NCBI GenBank assembly: GCA_023105745.1
Contig: JALGQZ010000009.1
Coordinates: 10,836,564-10,900,563 of the forward strand
Direction of reading: 5' to 3'
Length of the DNA stretch: 64,000 nt
Origin: Austropuccinia psidii
Taxonomy: Eukaryota; Basidiomycota; Pucciniomycetes; Pucciniales; Sphaerophragmiaceae
Shown here in pieces: positions 48,306 through 58,469 of this stretch (position 1 is its first letter; each line of letters starts with the position of its first letter). Position numbers and translations under genes: made by a program. The notes beneath the pieces were generated by a model, which worked only from the letters and a program-made list of their open reading frames with translations, made no database searches and was not told the origin of the DNA.

Positions 48306-51195
48306 ATGGATTTTTGCACATGTACAATTTGCCAAGAACACACCATTACAGATGTCAATGGAAACACTCACTAAGGAAAATATGTGCATTGTAGCACTTG
48401 AAATCGGCACTGGGAAAAAGTTTCTTCTGAAACTGATGAAGAAGCATTTTTGCGCCTTTTCTCTGATCTCACATTGAATAAAAATACTGAAAAGCCATCA
48501 GAGACAATAAAAATAACAAAAAGATTCAAGAACAAAAAAAAAAAGTCTAAATCTTAATTCTGAAATAGTTGGTAAGCAAATCTCACTGAAACTTCATTCT
48601 GTCACATTGCTGACCATTCTTGGCACCAGATTTTATTTTATATTTTATTATGTGGCTATACCTTACATGTGGAATTAGTAAAGTCAACTGCCAAAGGGCT
48701 CGGGACATGCTTTTGCATTTAATTCAGCTTCTCTCAACTGAAAATGGTTTCGCCAAGATGATCACATTAAACATTCTCCATGACCTTCAAAAAATTACAA
48801 AACACCTCAAGATCAACTTTCCATTAGAGCGAATTACATGCTGTGCTGAATGTTATTCACTTTATTATGTTGAGGTAGCTCCTGAAGATTGTACATATCA
48901 ACCAACAATCAATAGCGCTATTTGTGGTGCCGAATTATTTGCCCGAGCAAAATTCAAGCCTCTTCTATCTATAAAATTCACAACCACCAAAAATGAAACA
49001 CCATCTTCTTCTCAAACGTTTGGTCAAATTTGGCTATCAGGACAACCACGTCTACGAGTGCCTTACTCAAAATTGGTTTTGCAGCCTGTCAGAAGCTGGC
49101 TAGAGTGGTTTATAAATGTTCCTGGAGTAGAAGAAGCAATTGATGAATGGGCTTCAACAATATCTTCTCAAAGCACTACGGTAATAACTGACATTTCACA
49201 GTCTCAAGTATGGAGAGAAGTGTTCAATAACACTACAACTCATACCCGTCTGTAATTGCGATTTTCCCTCTTTATAGATTGGTTTAACCCTAGGGGAAAC
49301 AAAGTATTGGGAAAGCAAGTCTCAATGGGCTTAATGGCTCTAAATTGTCTCAACCTTCCACCCTGACTACAATTTCAACAGGTTTATACCTGTCTTGCCG
49401 GAGTCATACCAGCACCTAAGCAACCAGATATGGTAACAATTAATCATGTACTTCAACCACTAATTTCACAGCTTTTAGAATTTAATCAAGGTTTCACAAT
49501 TGCAACACCAATGTATCCTCATGGCCGCCAAATATCTGTCAGACTTGTGAGTCTCCTTGGGGATATTGTAGCCAATCACAAGGTATCTGGCTTTATGTCC
49601 CATTCCGCAAAACGATTTTGCTCATGGTGTGAAATTAAGGATGATGAACGAAAAGAACTCAAGTTCGGAAAACTTCGCAATCGACGCAGTGTACTTGCCT
49701 CATCTTGGAAATGGAAAGAGGCGGTGAATGAAAGCCAACAACAAGCATTTGCAAAAGAAACTGGAATTTGATGGTCCGAACTCAATACGTTACCTTATTG
49801 GGATCCTGTTGTCTGTGTTCCACTCGGAGTGATGCATAATTGGTATGAAGGTGTTTTGCAACACCATTTTTGCTTTTGCTGGGGTTTCGATTTGGCTTTT
49901 GTCAAAAACACCATGAGCAAAGCCAACATATCTGACTCAGAGTCAGATGTCATGGATATGGACAATGTTGAGACTTCTGATGAAGAAGAATCAGAAAATT
50001 TAAAGGGATTTCTCTCTGATCAACTAAAGAATAATATACAAACGAGAATTCAAGATGTTATTGTGCCAAAGGGAGTGACCCGTACCACATCTCAAGTTGG
50101 TTCTGCTAGAAATGGCAAGCTGAAAGCAAGCAAGTGGAGGGAATTATTCTCAGTCTACCTCCCATTAGTCATTCTTGATTCTTTTTTGGAGGGAAATTCA
50201 TCACAACTTCTTCTTACAAATACAGAATTGCTAATTAAATGTACTGCAATTGTTGGTGCAAAATCAATCAAGAAAGAAGATGCAATTTGCTTCTCCCAAT
50301 CCTATCAATCATATCAAAATACATCAAACAAATTATTCACCAACATCAAGATTACACCTAATCATCATTATGCAATGCATATACCTGAACAGCTCATGCG
50401 ATGGGGACCATTGATGGGGTTATCAGAATTCAGTGGTGAGCGCCTTGTTGGAACATTACAAAAGCTCAAAACAAACTTGATCAATGGCAAGTATTTTTTT
50501 TATAAAAAGCTGGTGTATTTGGATTACAAATTCAAGATTTGATCTCCCAACCCAGGTGCCCAGGAGGAAACAATAATGAAAAAATTTGGCGAAATGCAAA
50601 GACTACACCAAGTTGCAAGCAAGTATGAGAAGAAAGTAACAAAAAAGAAGAATTTGCATTACATTAAAAAGGAGCTGGATAATGAGACGTATATGAAGCT
50701 CTTCAAGTTTATTCAAAAAAGAAAAATCAATTTGCATGATTACCACAAGTTGCCCTATCCAAATGAAGGGCTGGTTCTTCAAAATTATGCTCTTGAAATC
50801 AAGGATTTAGATTGGCGTTTGGGATTGAAGGTTTCAAAAAACTCACCTAACAACCTCATATATATCAAACCAGTGTTGGGAGAAATGCGGTTTGGAACGG
50901 TTGCTCATATTCTGGACTTAGGCTGTGATGAAATTCATGAAGGCCCAGTCTTGTTGATACGTTGGTTGGATAATATCAAGGATTATGAGATGGGGTTTGA
51001 GCAACTAGATTTTTTTTGGATTCTTTTAATATTAAGCATTTAAAGCTTTTCAACAATCTCAGTTTTATCAGTAGCTCAGAAATTGTGGGTTTAGCCGCTT
51101 ATCGCAGTTTACCAGCATGGGCATTAGGCTGCAAGGATATTACTATGCTGGTATGCCCAATAAATAAACTTTTTGAACAAGAGCTCGCTTTTTAA
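48306..51195 (+). pseudogene. Tnp2/Plavaka-like DDE transposase, broken
   Basis: Exon 1 (48306-48571) starts MDFCTCTICQEHT, a Cys-rich zinc-binding-type N-terminus ending in RHWEK, with TAA at 48372, TGA at 48399 and a slip in an A run near 48535. A GT-AG intron (48572-48629, 58 nt) restores phase. Next come WLYLTCGISKVNC, LERITCCAECYSLYYVE, the first catalytic Asp in DWFNPRGNK (49277-49279), LAGVIPAPKQPD, a second Asp in LGDIVANHKVSGFMSHSAKR (49562-49564) followed by FCSWC, and the acidic VMHNWYEGVLQHH (Glu 49847-49849). Stops fall at 49253, 49364, 49769 and 50540. The C-terminus (PAWALGCKDITMLVCP) needs a frame change near the T run at 51011. The role would be cut-and-paste transposition. 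Known for the family: zinc-finger N-terminus and RNase H-fold catalysis. Confidence 0.88.
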
Positions 51196-51921
51196 ATTAT
51201 TTCTAAATTAAATTAAATTAGGTTTATCATGAAATTTCAAAGGCTTACTTAATTTCCCGTTTTTTACAAATTTCTAAAAATTTAAAACAGATCAAAATTT
51301 TTCATATTGTTTCATCAAACCTACTTGTAAGATTTATTTTTTGAAAATTCTATGTATGTATATGTTAAAGTCTCTTTGATTCATTAGTTGCAATTATGTT
51401 TTGATTTCTTTCAACTTAAGCTTAAATTTTTAGAGTTAAGGAGAGAAAGGAACTTTTGTTCCAATAGTACGCTGTTTTTGAAAAGGCAATTGTGCTACAG
51501 ATTAGTCCAAACTTGATCAGATGCTACAAATAATGAATTTGCCAATTAATTTGGAAAATAAAGCTACTGTTTAATCTTAAAAAAGCCTGTTCCTATAATC
51601 AAGCTAACAATATTATATGAAAACAACTATGGGAATTATTTTGATCTAATAGCTCCTTTAATGAAAAGTATAAAACTCATCTTCTTTCAATGAGTATGGC
51701 TATAACATCATGATAATGAGAGGTTCATAATTGATAGAAATGTGATGATCACAATAACAGGTTATTATTATGGAGATAATTATCATTTCATTATCCAGTT
51801 GATGGCTTTTTCCATTTCAATGATGAAAGCTGTATCATAAAGGAATAACTTGAAATAATCAAAATTATAAACTCAAAACTCCTGAGATATTACATTTCAA
51901 GATATCTTTTCTTTTCTAGAA
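51196..51921. other. AT-rich internal spacer of the CACTA element
   Basis: No coding content was seen after the transposase stop. The sequence runs into the tandem duplication at 51922. Confidence 0.5.
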
Positions 51922-53230
51922 TGATAAACTCCTTACCATAAAAAGATATGACAGCTATGATGAAGTTGTTACTCTTTTCATTTTTGTCTCAAGAGGATTT
52001 TATGTCATCCTTATCATCATAAAAACCCTCGTATAAGCTCAATACACATTAATTTCTTGAATTCAAAATATGAGATTTACTATTATACTTAAAATAAAAG
52101 TCAAAATACCAAGTGGATATGTATATGTTTATTAATATAGTACTTATCCAATCCTCTTTAATAAAATGAATTGTTTAAAAAGACTCATATTAATAACCTC
52201 AGCTTGATTCTACTCATAATATATTTGATAGTCATTTCAAGAATGATGCAGCCCCAATATCATGATCTATGGAATGAAAAGGTAATCCTTATTAATTGAA
52301 TATTAAGACTTGATTTCTATTGTAATAAAGAAGTTTTCATTTTAAATATTAAGATTTACCATTTAAAGCAATCTAAAATTTATTATAATTCCACTAAAGC
52401 TAAGTTTGTTAATAATAATTTAGTCTTTTAATTATTCATCAAATGAAATTTCACATTTAAAATTAACTATATTTTCTTTCTTAATCTCATCAGAAATTAT
52501 ATTTTTGATAAAACCTTTTTTTATGCATAAATAACAAAATTACTTATATTCAAATAATACCTTTGTCTTAGCAAATGATTAAATCATTACCATAACAAGA
52601 CATGACAGCTATGATGAAGTTGTTACTCTTTTCATTTTTGTCTCAAGAGGATCTTATGTCATCCTTATCATTATAAAAACCCTCTTATAAGCTCAATACA
52701 CATTCATTTCTTGAATTCAAAATATGAGATTTACTATTATACTTGGAATAAAAGTCAAAATACCAAGTGGATATGTATATTCTTGTTAATATAGTACTTA
52801 TCCAATCCTCATTAATAAAATGAATTGTTAAAAAATACTCATTAATAAGCTCAGCTTGATTCCACTCATAATATATTTAATAGTCATTTCAAGAATGATG
52901 CAGGCCCAATATCATGATCTATGTAATGAAGAGGTAATCCTTATTAATTGAATATGAATATTTGATTTCTATTGTATAAAAGAAGTTTTTTTACTTTTAA
53001 ATATTAAGATTTACCATTTCAAATAATCTAAATTTTATTATCATTCCACTAGAGCTGAGTTTGTTAATAATAATTTAATCTTTTAAGTATTCATCAAATG
53101 AAATTTCACATTTAAAATTCACTATATTATCTTTCTTAATCTCATCAGAAATTATATTTTTGATAAAACCTTTTTTTATGCATCAATAACAAAATTACTT
53201 ATACTCAAATAATACCTTTGTCTTAGCAAA
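51922..53230. repeat. Tandem duplication of a ~654-bp unit inside the CACTA element
   Basis: 51922-52577 and 52578-53230 match over their full length. Anchors are TTACCATA at 51933 and 52587, ATGACAGCTATGATGAAG in both, and TACCTTTGTCTTAGCAAAT at both ends. The copies differ by scattered substitutions and small indels. No open frame is shared. Confidence 0.9.
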
Positions 53231-54360
53231 TATGAGTTATAAAGAGCTTACTATGAATAAAACCTAATAAATAGTAACTCTCAAATAATAACACTTCTAA
53301 TTTAATAATAATCCAAGACCTATTAGTTCATTACTAAGAGCTTTATATCTCAAATAACCTGTACCATATAATTAAAAAAAGAAAGCAAAATAGAAAATTG
53401 CTAAATAGACAAGCCAACTCATACTATCTCAATAATTAATGGAAAAGGTATAGGTGGAAAAATGCAAAATATATTATTAATATTTAATTTCTCTTAGAAA
53501 AGCTATAGGTGGAAAAATGCAAAATATATTAATAATTAATTTCTTTTAGAAAAGCTTTAACATCTTCCTCATACAAAAGGACACTTTCTGTTATGAATAT
53601 TTTGAAATTTTCAATATTATGGTAATTAAACCTTGACTAAAAATTAAAATGCCAACAAATCATCCTAGTATGAGAGTTTCATACTGTGAATAATTAATTA
53701 AAGATCTATAAAATTTTCAAATGATATATTTTAAGGTTGAAAGTAAGTGATTTATTCTTTTAAATGCAATAAAATTTTCAGAACCAAATATTACTATAGT
53801 ATTCTTTTACTCAATGCTTTCTAATCTTGCTGATAGTTACTTTAGAGCCATATTGAAAAATTTTGCTCTTATCATTTAAATATTACAAAAATTATTCACA
53901 CGTCAGTCACAGCTTCATAATCAAGATAGGAAAATTAAAAGCATAAAGATAATTGTATTGCTATTACCCTCACAATCATTTTTTTTTTGTATTTGAATAA
54001 TTATTTTACTCTTGAGACTCAAGAAATTTCTTTTAAGTTTCTTGCAAGATATGATAATTTCCAAACAAGTGACCATAAATATGTACATCAAAACTATTCA
54101 CATGAAAAAGCTCAGTTAAATTAAACTATCAAAATTAGAATAATCATATGCTATAAAAAATTACTATTTTCAAACATGGCTCTTCATCTGAAACCACACA
54201 AGTCCAAAGCTACAAATTCAATTTCATTGATAATTGGTAACATATTTTTTTATTTTTTTATCTTTTTATTTTTTTTAATATCTTCAAAATACGTGTATTA
54301 AGTGTATAATTTAGGTTATATTACTAAATTTTAATCTAATCAATGACAAGAATCAGTTGC
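53231..54360. other. AT-rich internal spacer with a short tandem repeat
   Basis: Contains a two-copy repeat of about 58 bp at 53448-53565 (TATAGGTGGAAAAATGCAAA in both copies, followed by AATATATTA and a TAATTTCTYTTAGAAAAGCT block). No gene was seen. Confidence 0.6.
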
Positions 54361-56203
54361 CTACCATCCAGACAATTTGTTTTCATGGGAATTGTAACCC
54401 TGACTGACAATATAACAATTTGTATCTTCAGCATGTGCCATATCAGTATCATTGTCTGAGAGTTCGTTGATCCCTGACTCTGGTGGCGGTGGCTCTTCAT
54501 CTTCATTGTCGTTCTCACCTTCACTCCCATCATCACTAGATATTTCCTCAGATTCGTCACTCACTTGACCATCCAGCTCCTCGAGCTCTTCTTCTTGGGG
54601 GATTTTGTGTGAGATATCATAGGGCACAATAAGTTGATCCCAGTAATTCTCTGTAAAACGCCTATCACTGAGTTTTTCATCAGGGTTTTGAATTCCACGC
54701 AATGATTCTGAAGCATTGGGAAGGAATGCAATGTTGAATGCATCACAAATTATGGTTTTTTGTCCAGCTGGGAAGTCATTGAACCACGAGGGATTGTAAA
54801 AGTCAATTGGGAGGCGTTTTGGGACTCGAGTGCAAACTTATTTAAGAGGAGTCTCTGGTATGTGGCATTGATGTCGTTGGGATGACTTGCCATTCATCTG
54901 CTCAACCTTTTGCATTTCTTCATCAAGCCTTTGCATGAATATAGTTGCATTTTTTGATTGGCATTCAAGTTTTTTAATGTAGTACTTGTTTGCAACAGGA
55001 TCTTTTTCATCGTCACTATGGGCGTCTACATTTGCTAATATTTTTAAATACCGCTGTGGAAAATGCTGAGCCACACCGAATTAATATCTAATATTCTTGA
55101 GCTGAATGAGACAGTTTAAGTCAGAAATATGAAAATAGTTCTAAGAATAAGTTTTTTACTCACTCTTAGTCTTCGCCGTAAGACAGTACCTCTATCAAGA
55201 TCTTTTTTGTTCTTTCCAGCTTCTTTCATTTCTTTCTTATATTTTTGAGCCAGTGACCAGAATACAATGTGATTGTATGCTGCTTCAAGTAGTTGAATGT
55301 TGTTTAATGACCATAATTTGATGTTCATATACTCAAAAGCTCCCCCAGCAGCAATTTGGCGAAATGTCTGAATGGCACTGATGCAACAGGCCTCGTTGTA
55401 AAGAGAGTCACTTGCATTGTTTAGCTCTGGGGCCCATCGACGTATTCAAAGCTTGGCCAATAATGCTTGAACATATTGGCTGAAGAAATCAGTCATATTG
55501 ATAATACCATGCGCAATCTTTTTCTTTCCTGCAGTGACACCTCGTAGAGTGATGATCTGGTTCTCTGGTACCAATGGTGTTGCTGCAGTGCTTTGCATTG
55601 AAGTTGAGATTTCTTCTAAAAATGAGAAACGTGTGTTGAACTCTTTTAATGATGAATAATCAGGTGATACGGGAATTGAGTCTTGATAAACCAGTCCCCA
55701 AAGAATTTTGATATGTGTTGAAAGTGCTTTCTAGAAGTAAAAGGGTCAGTAGAAATACGGTGAAGAGAAAAAAGGAAATTGAACACATACCTTTACAGGT
55801 TGGAACTCTTCAGGACTCTCCTGTGTGGTTAGCTGATGGGGGCTTCATTTTTTTGGTGATTTCTGTGACTTATTTTTTGCTTGTTTTATATATTCTAGTT
55901 TGCTTTTTTGGTTGCAAATTATACCAGAATTCTGGTTTTATTTCCCATTGAAGCTTTTCTTTTGAGTCAATGTATGTTTTGTTTTTTTGCCTTTGAAATT
56001 TTTTTATGATGCTAGTAATTGATTCTCAAGATGTAGATTGTTGACTTGGGAGAGTAGCCCTTCTAATGCATGATCACGGGATTGAATTTGTTCTTCAAGT
56101 TCTCTTATTTTCTGGACTTGTGCGTTGAGAAGATCATTGCATCAGGAATAACGGAGGAACCAGAAGGGTAGGGGGAAGATTTATTGTGATGTGCGAAATT
56201 CAT
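54361..56203 (-). pseudogene. Companion protein of the CACTA element: coiled coil, conserved core, acidic tail
   Basis: Start MNFAHHNKSSPYPSGSS at 56203. After a one-base slip comes a leucine-rich coiled coil (LNAQVQKIRELEEQIQSRD, then LSQVNNLHLENQLL) and a Lys-rich stretch with stops. The conserved core includes NNASDSLYNEACCISAIQTF, AAGGAFEYMNIKLWSLNN, HFPQRYLKILANVDAHSDDE, NATIFMQRLDEEM, LPIDFYNPSWFNDFPAGQK and GIQNPDEKLSDRRFTENYWD. The C-terminus is strongly acidic. A likely intron begins GTGAGT near 55165 and ends CAG near 55098. In-frame stops lie near 55440, 55077 and 54839. I recall this core as a very common uncharacterised protein of rust fungi. Its place opposite the transposase suggests a TnpA-like accessory role. 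That role is inference. Confidence 0.75.
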
Positions 56204-56852
56204 AAGTAATGTTTACAAATAACTGGATTGAACATGGAATGATTGTTTGTTGAAATGATATAACGTCTGTTGTTGGGTTGATTGTAAATAGGTAGTAAAT
56301 GTAAGAGATAAAATAATAGATGTAAGAGAGGAAATGATAGAGGTAAAGCAATGGGAAGTAAGCAACCCTGATAATAAAGTAGTAAATTGTTAGGAGGAAA
56401 ATGCTTAATAAAAAAAATGAGAAATAAGGCATGAGAGTAAAAAGATGGCTTGGACGAGATATAAGGAAATGGGTGACGCAGGAAAATCTATATCTTGCAA
56501 ACAAAGATATATAAATAGAAAAAAAGTACAAAACATAACTTGTGAGTTGAAACAAGGGGATTTTTGTTCTTCAAATTCAACAAAGATCAAAGAGAATGAA
56601 CTCACCATTTCATGTTCACGTCTATACTCTTTTCCCCACTTGAAACTTTATCCGTTGAAAATAAGTGAAAGATTCATTATGAAGCTAATGATTTTTCTCT
56701 TGCGAAAAAGGATTCCTGAGCCAATCAAACAATGAAATCATCTTGAGTTGGGAATAAAATGAAAATTCCATTTTTGCTTTCCTTTATTGGCAAAATGGTG
56801 GGGAAGTGATGAGCTGGTGCGCAAAGACAAAGGTAAGCTATGTGGCAAATAT
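56204..56852. other. 5' region of the companion gene
   Basis: A non-coding stretch between the companion start and the right inverted repeat, the probable promoter region. It contains imperfect repeats of GTAAGAGATAAAATAATAGA type near 56300-56345. Open frames here (for example 56445-56735 plus and 56181-56555 minus) oppose one another and show no domain. Confidence 0.45.
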
Positions 56853-57003
56853 AATCATCAAGCAGAAAAAAAAGAAAGGAACAGACTGATAGCGGTGAAA
56901 GGACTCTCGAAGTTGAAAAATTAACAAACGACAGTTGCAACAGCAACAGGTGGTTACGTCAGCATGACGTAGGATTGCTCACGTCAGCGATTTCGCAGCA
57001 GTG
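56853..57003 (-). repeat. Right terminal inverted repeat of the CACTA element
   Basis: The reverse complement starts CACTGCTGCGAAATCGCTG and follows the left repeat for about 150 bases. It keeps CG at four of the five variable CG sites, and has three TGACGT-type motifs in the outer 50 bases. Confidence 0.93.
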
Positions 57004-57006
57004 AAC
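57004..57006. repeat. Target-site duplication AAC, right copy (CACTA element)
   Basis: Immediately outside the right inverted repeat and identical to 48067-48069. Confidence 0.85.
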
Positions 57007-57022
57007 TCTGCCAGTTGGCCTT
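57007..57022 (-). repeat. tRNA-like (SINE head) sequence, 5' part with A box
   Basis: The minus strand GGCCAACTGGCAGA continues across the insertion as GTTGG, completing the A box TGGCAGAGTTGG. It belongs with 48010-48069. Confidence 0.6.
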
Positions 57023-57811
57023 TCCTGAGACTTCCAAAACAGTGACCACATTCACATGTCCCATTCCTTTTCTCTTCAAAAATATTTTTAAAACTTACTA
57101 GCCTTGCATAATTTCCTTACAAGAGGAGCACTATGCAAGACTAATAGATAAAAACAAAATAAAAAAACTAATACATACTATATCCCTTCCAGCATCCAGT
57201 CTCACTCTTCATTTCTGCAGCTTCAATGAGATATTTAGGGGTTACATTAACAGAAAGGTTGATGTAATATGGCCTTTCCAATTCAGAAATAAAGTATTTC
57301 AGTCTTTAAGAATTAATCATTAAATTATCTAAAGGAACTCAATGATGCTTATCCCCTCTTTGGGTGGTTCATAACAGCAAAAATACATGAAATTTCCCAA
57401 AATTGATACTTCAAAAGTGTTTTGTTCCACACCTCAAATCTTCTACGTCCCCTATGATGCCTACAACTCTGCTCTTTATTAATTGGCATCCTCATTGTGA
57501 CTCTGATTATATTAATCACCCAATTGCTTATATTTAAGCATATTAAAAAAAATTATTTACAGAGAAAATTGAAAAATGTCTTTGATTTGGGTACTGTCCA
57601 TCACAATTATGTGTTGGATAGTTCAGTGGGGGGACACTGGAAGAGCAAACCTGTGGTCAATTTTCCTCAATGAATATATCATTTGTGTGATTCCATGTTT
57701 ATTTTACTGTTATTTTCCTCAAAGGTGATTTAATACTATTGATATCCTCTTCTATATCAATAATTACCATAAAAACAAAAAATTTATTCAGCTGAACTGT
57801 CATGGTATACC
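57023..57811 (-). repeat. Probable remainder of the element 3 5' LTR, right of the CACTA insertion
   Basis: Ends at 57811 with minus-strand TGTGGTATACCATGAC, whose first 13 bases match the start of the 3' LTR at 40873 with one difference. Beyond that short match the two LTRs are not alike, so the assignment is tentative. It could be a separate LTR of a related family. Confidence 0.4.
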
Positions 57812-58340
57812 ACACTACCTCTGGTTGAAAGAATTTTCTTCTTGCCTTTCAATCCTTTCCCTCTCCTGGAAACTCCCTGGGATTGGGGAAATGGTGACTC
57901 CTGTTCATTGATCTGTTGGAGTCTGAGTGGTGTGAAGCCACTGAGGAGTTGAATTGGTTGACCACTCCTTGTTAGACTGACAAAATCAGAGTATTTTCTC
58001 TCTGGTTCCATTGCTCTTCTATGGCTCAGATAGTAGCTTGTTTGTATGTGATCTTGGCTTTCCTTTCTTTTAATGGAAATCTTCTGAATAATTTCCACAA
58101 GTTCTTTCCAGTGGAGCTCTTGGTTTAATTCCCTGCTTGCAATTCTCCATTGGAGAAGCTCTTTGAGGAGTTTATTAGACAGAATAAATTGTTTCTGATT
58201 CCATGCAAGCCTCTACTGGAGTGTTTCTGTTGGAAACCATCATGAAAGGTGAAGGAAAGTTCATTTTGCCATATTCTATTACCCTGATCAATTTCAATGT
58301 CTTTCCCACTGAGGTCTATATTCCTCCTGATTTCTGATTC
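57812..58340 (-). pseudogene. gag remnant of another retroelement, cut by an LTR
   Basis: The minus strand encodes, across several frames, ESETIYS, REESQ-like blocks, SYYLSHRRAMEPERKYSDFV, SGFTPLRLQQINEQESPFPQ and a Gly/Lys stretch ending ILSTRG. The ensemble matches gag N-terminal regions I remember from this rust. Similarity stops exactly where the TGTGG of the neighbouring LTR begins. No capsid or pol is nearby. Confidence 0.6.
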
Positions 58341-58469
58341 TTTTTGTAATAAATAATCTATTTGAAATCCAAATTTATTGAAAAGAGGAGGTGTAATCTC
58401 TGATTTTCATAGTTAGAGTCTTACCTAGCTGATTTAGATCTCTTTTTTGCTAAGGAAGTATAATCCAGT

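Larger units (their letters stand above)
48070..57003. mobile_element. CACTA/Plavaka-type DNA transposon with two inward-facing genes
   Basis: An 8934-bp element with ~150-bp terminal inverted repeats starting CACTGCTGC, an AAC target duplication, a Tnp2/Plavaka-like DDE transposase gene on plus (48306-51195) and a second gene on minus (54361-56203). Between the two 3' ends are ~3.1 kb of AT-rich DNA with tandem repeats. Both genes carry stops and frameshifts, so it is not autonomous now, but its ends look mobilisable in principle. CG dinucleotides are visibly more frequent here than in the gypsy elements. Confidence 0.93.

Noticed and set aside
50490..50555. Second intron in the transposase (GTATTT...CCCAG)
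   Set aside because: The donor and acceptor phases do not fit. Simple read-through with one in-frame TGA at 50540 explains the frame equally well, so it was not annotated.
48010..57022. Functional tRNA gene interrupted by the transposon
   Set aside because: The T and acceptor stems pair poorly and the anticodon loop lacks T33, so a SINE head or relic is more likely.
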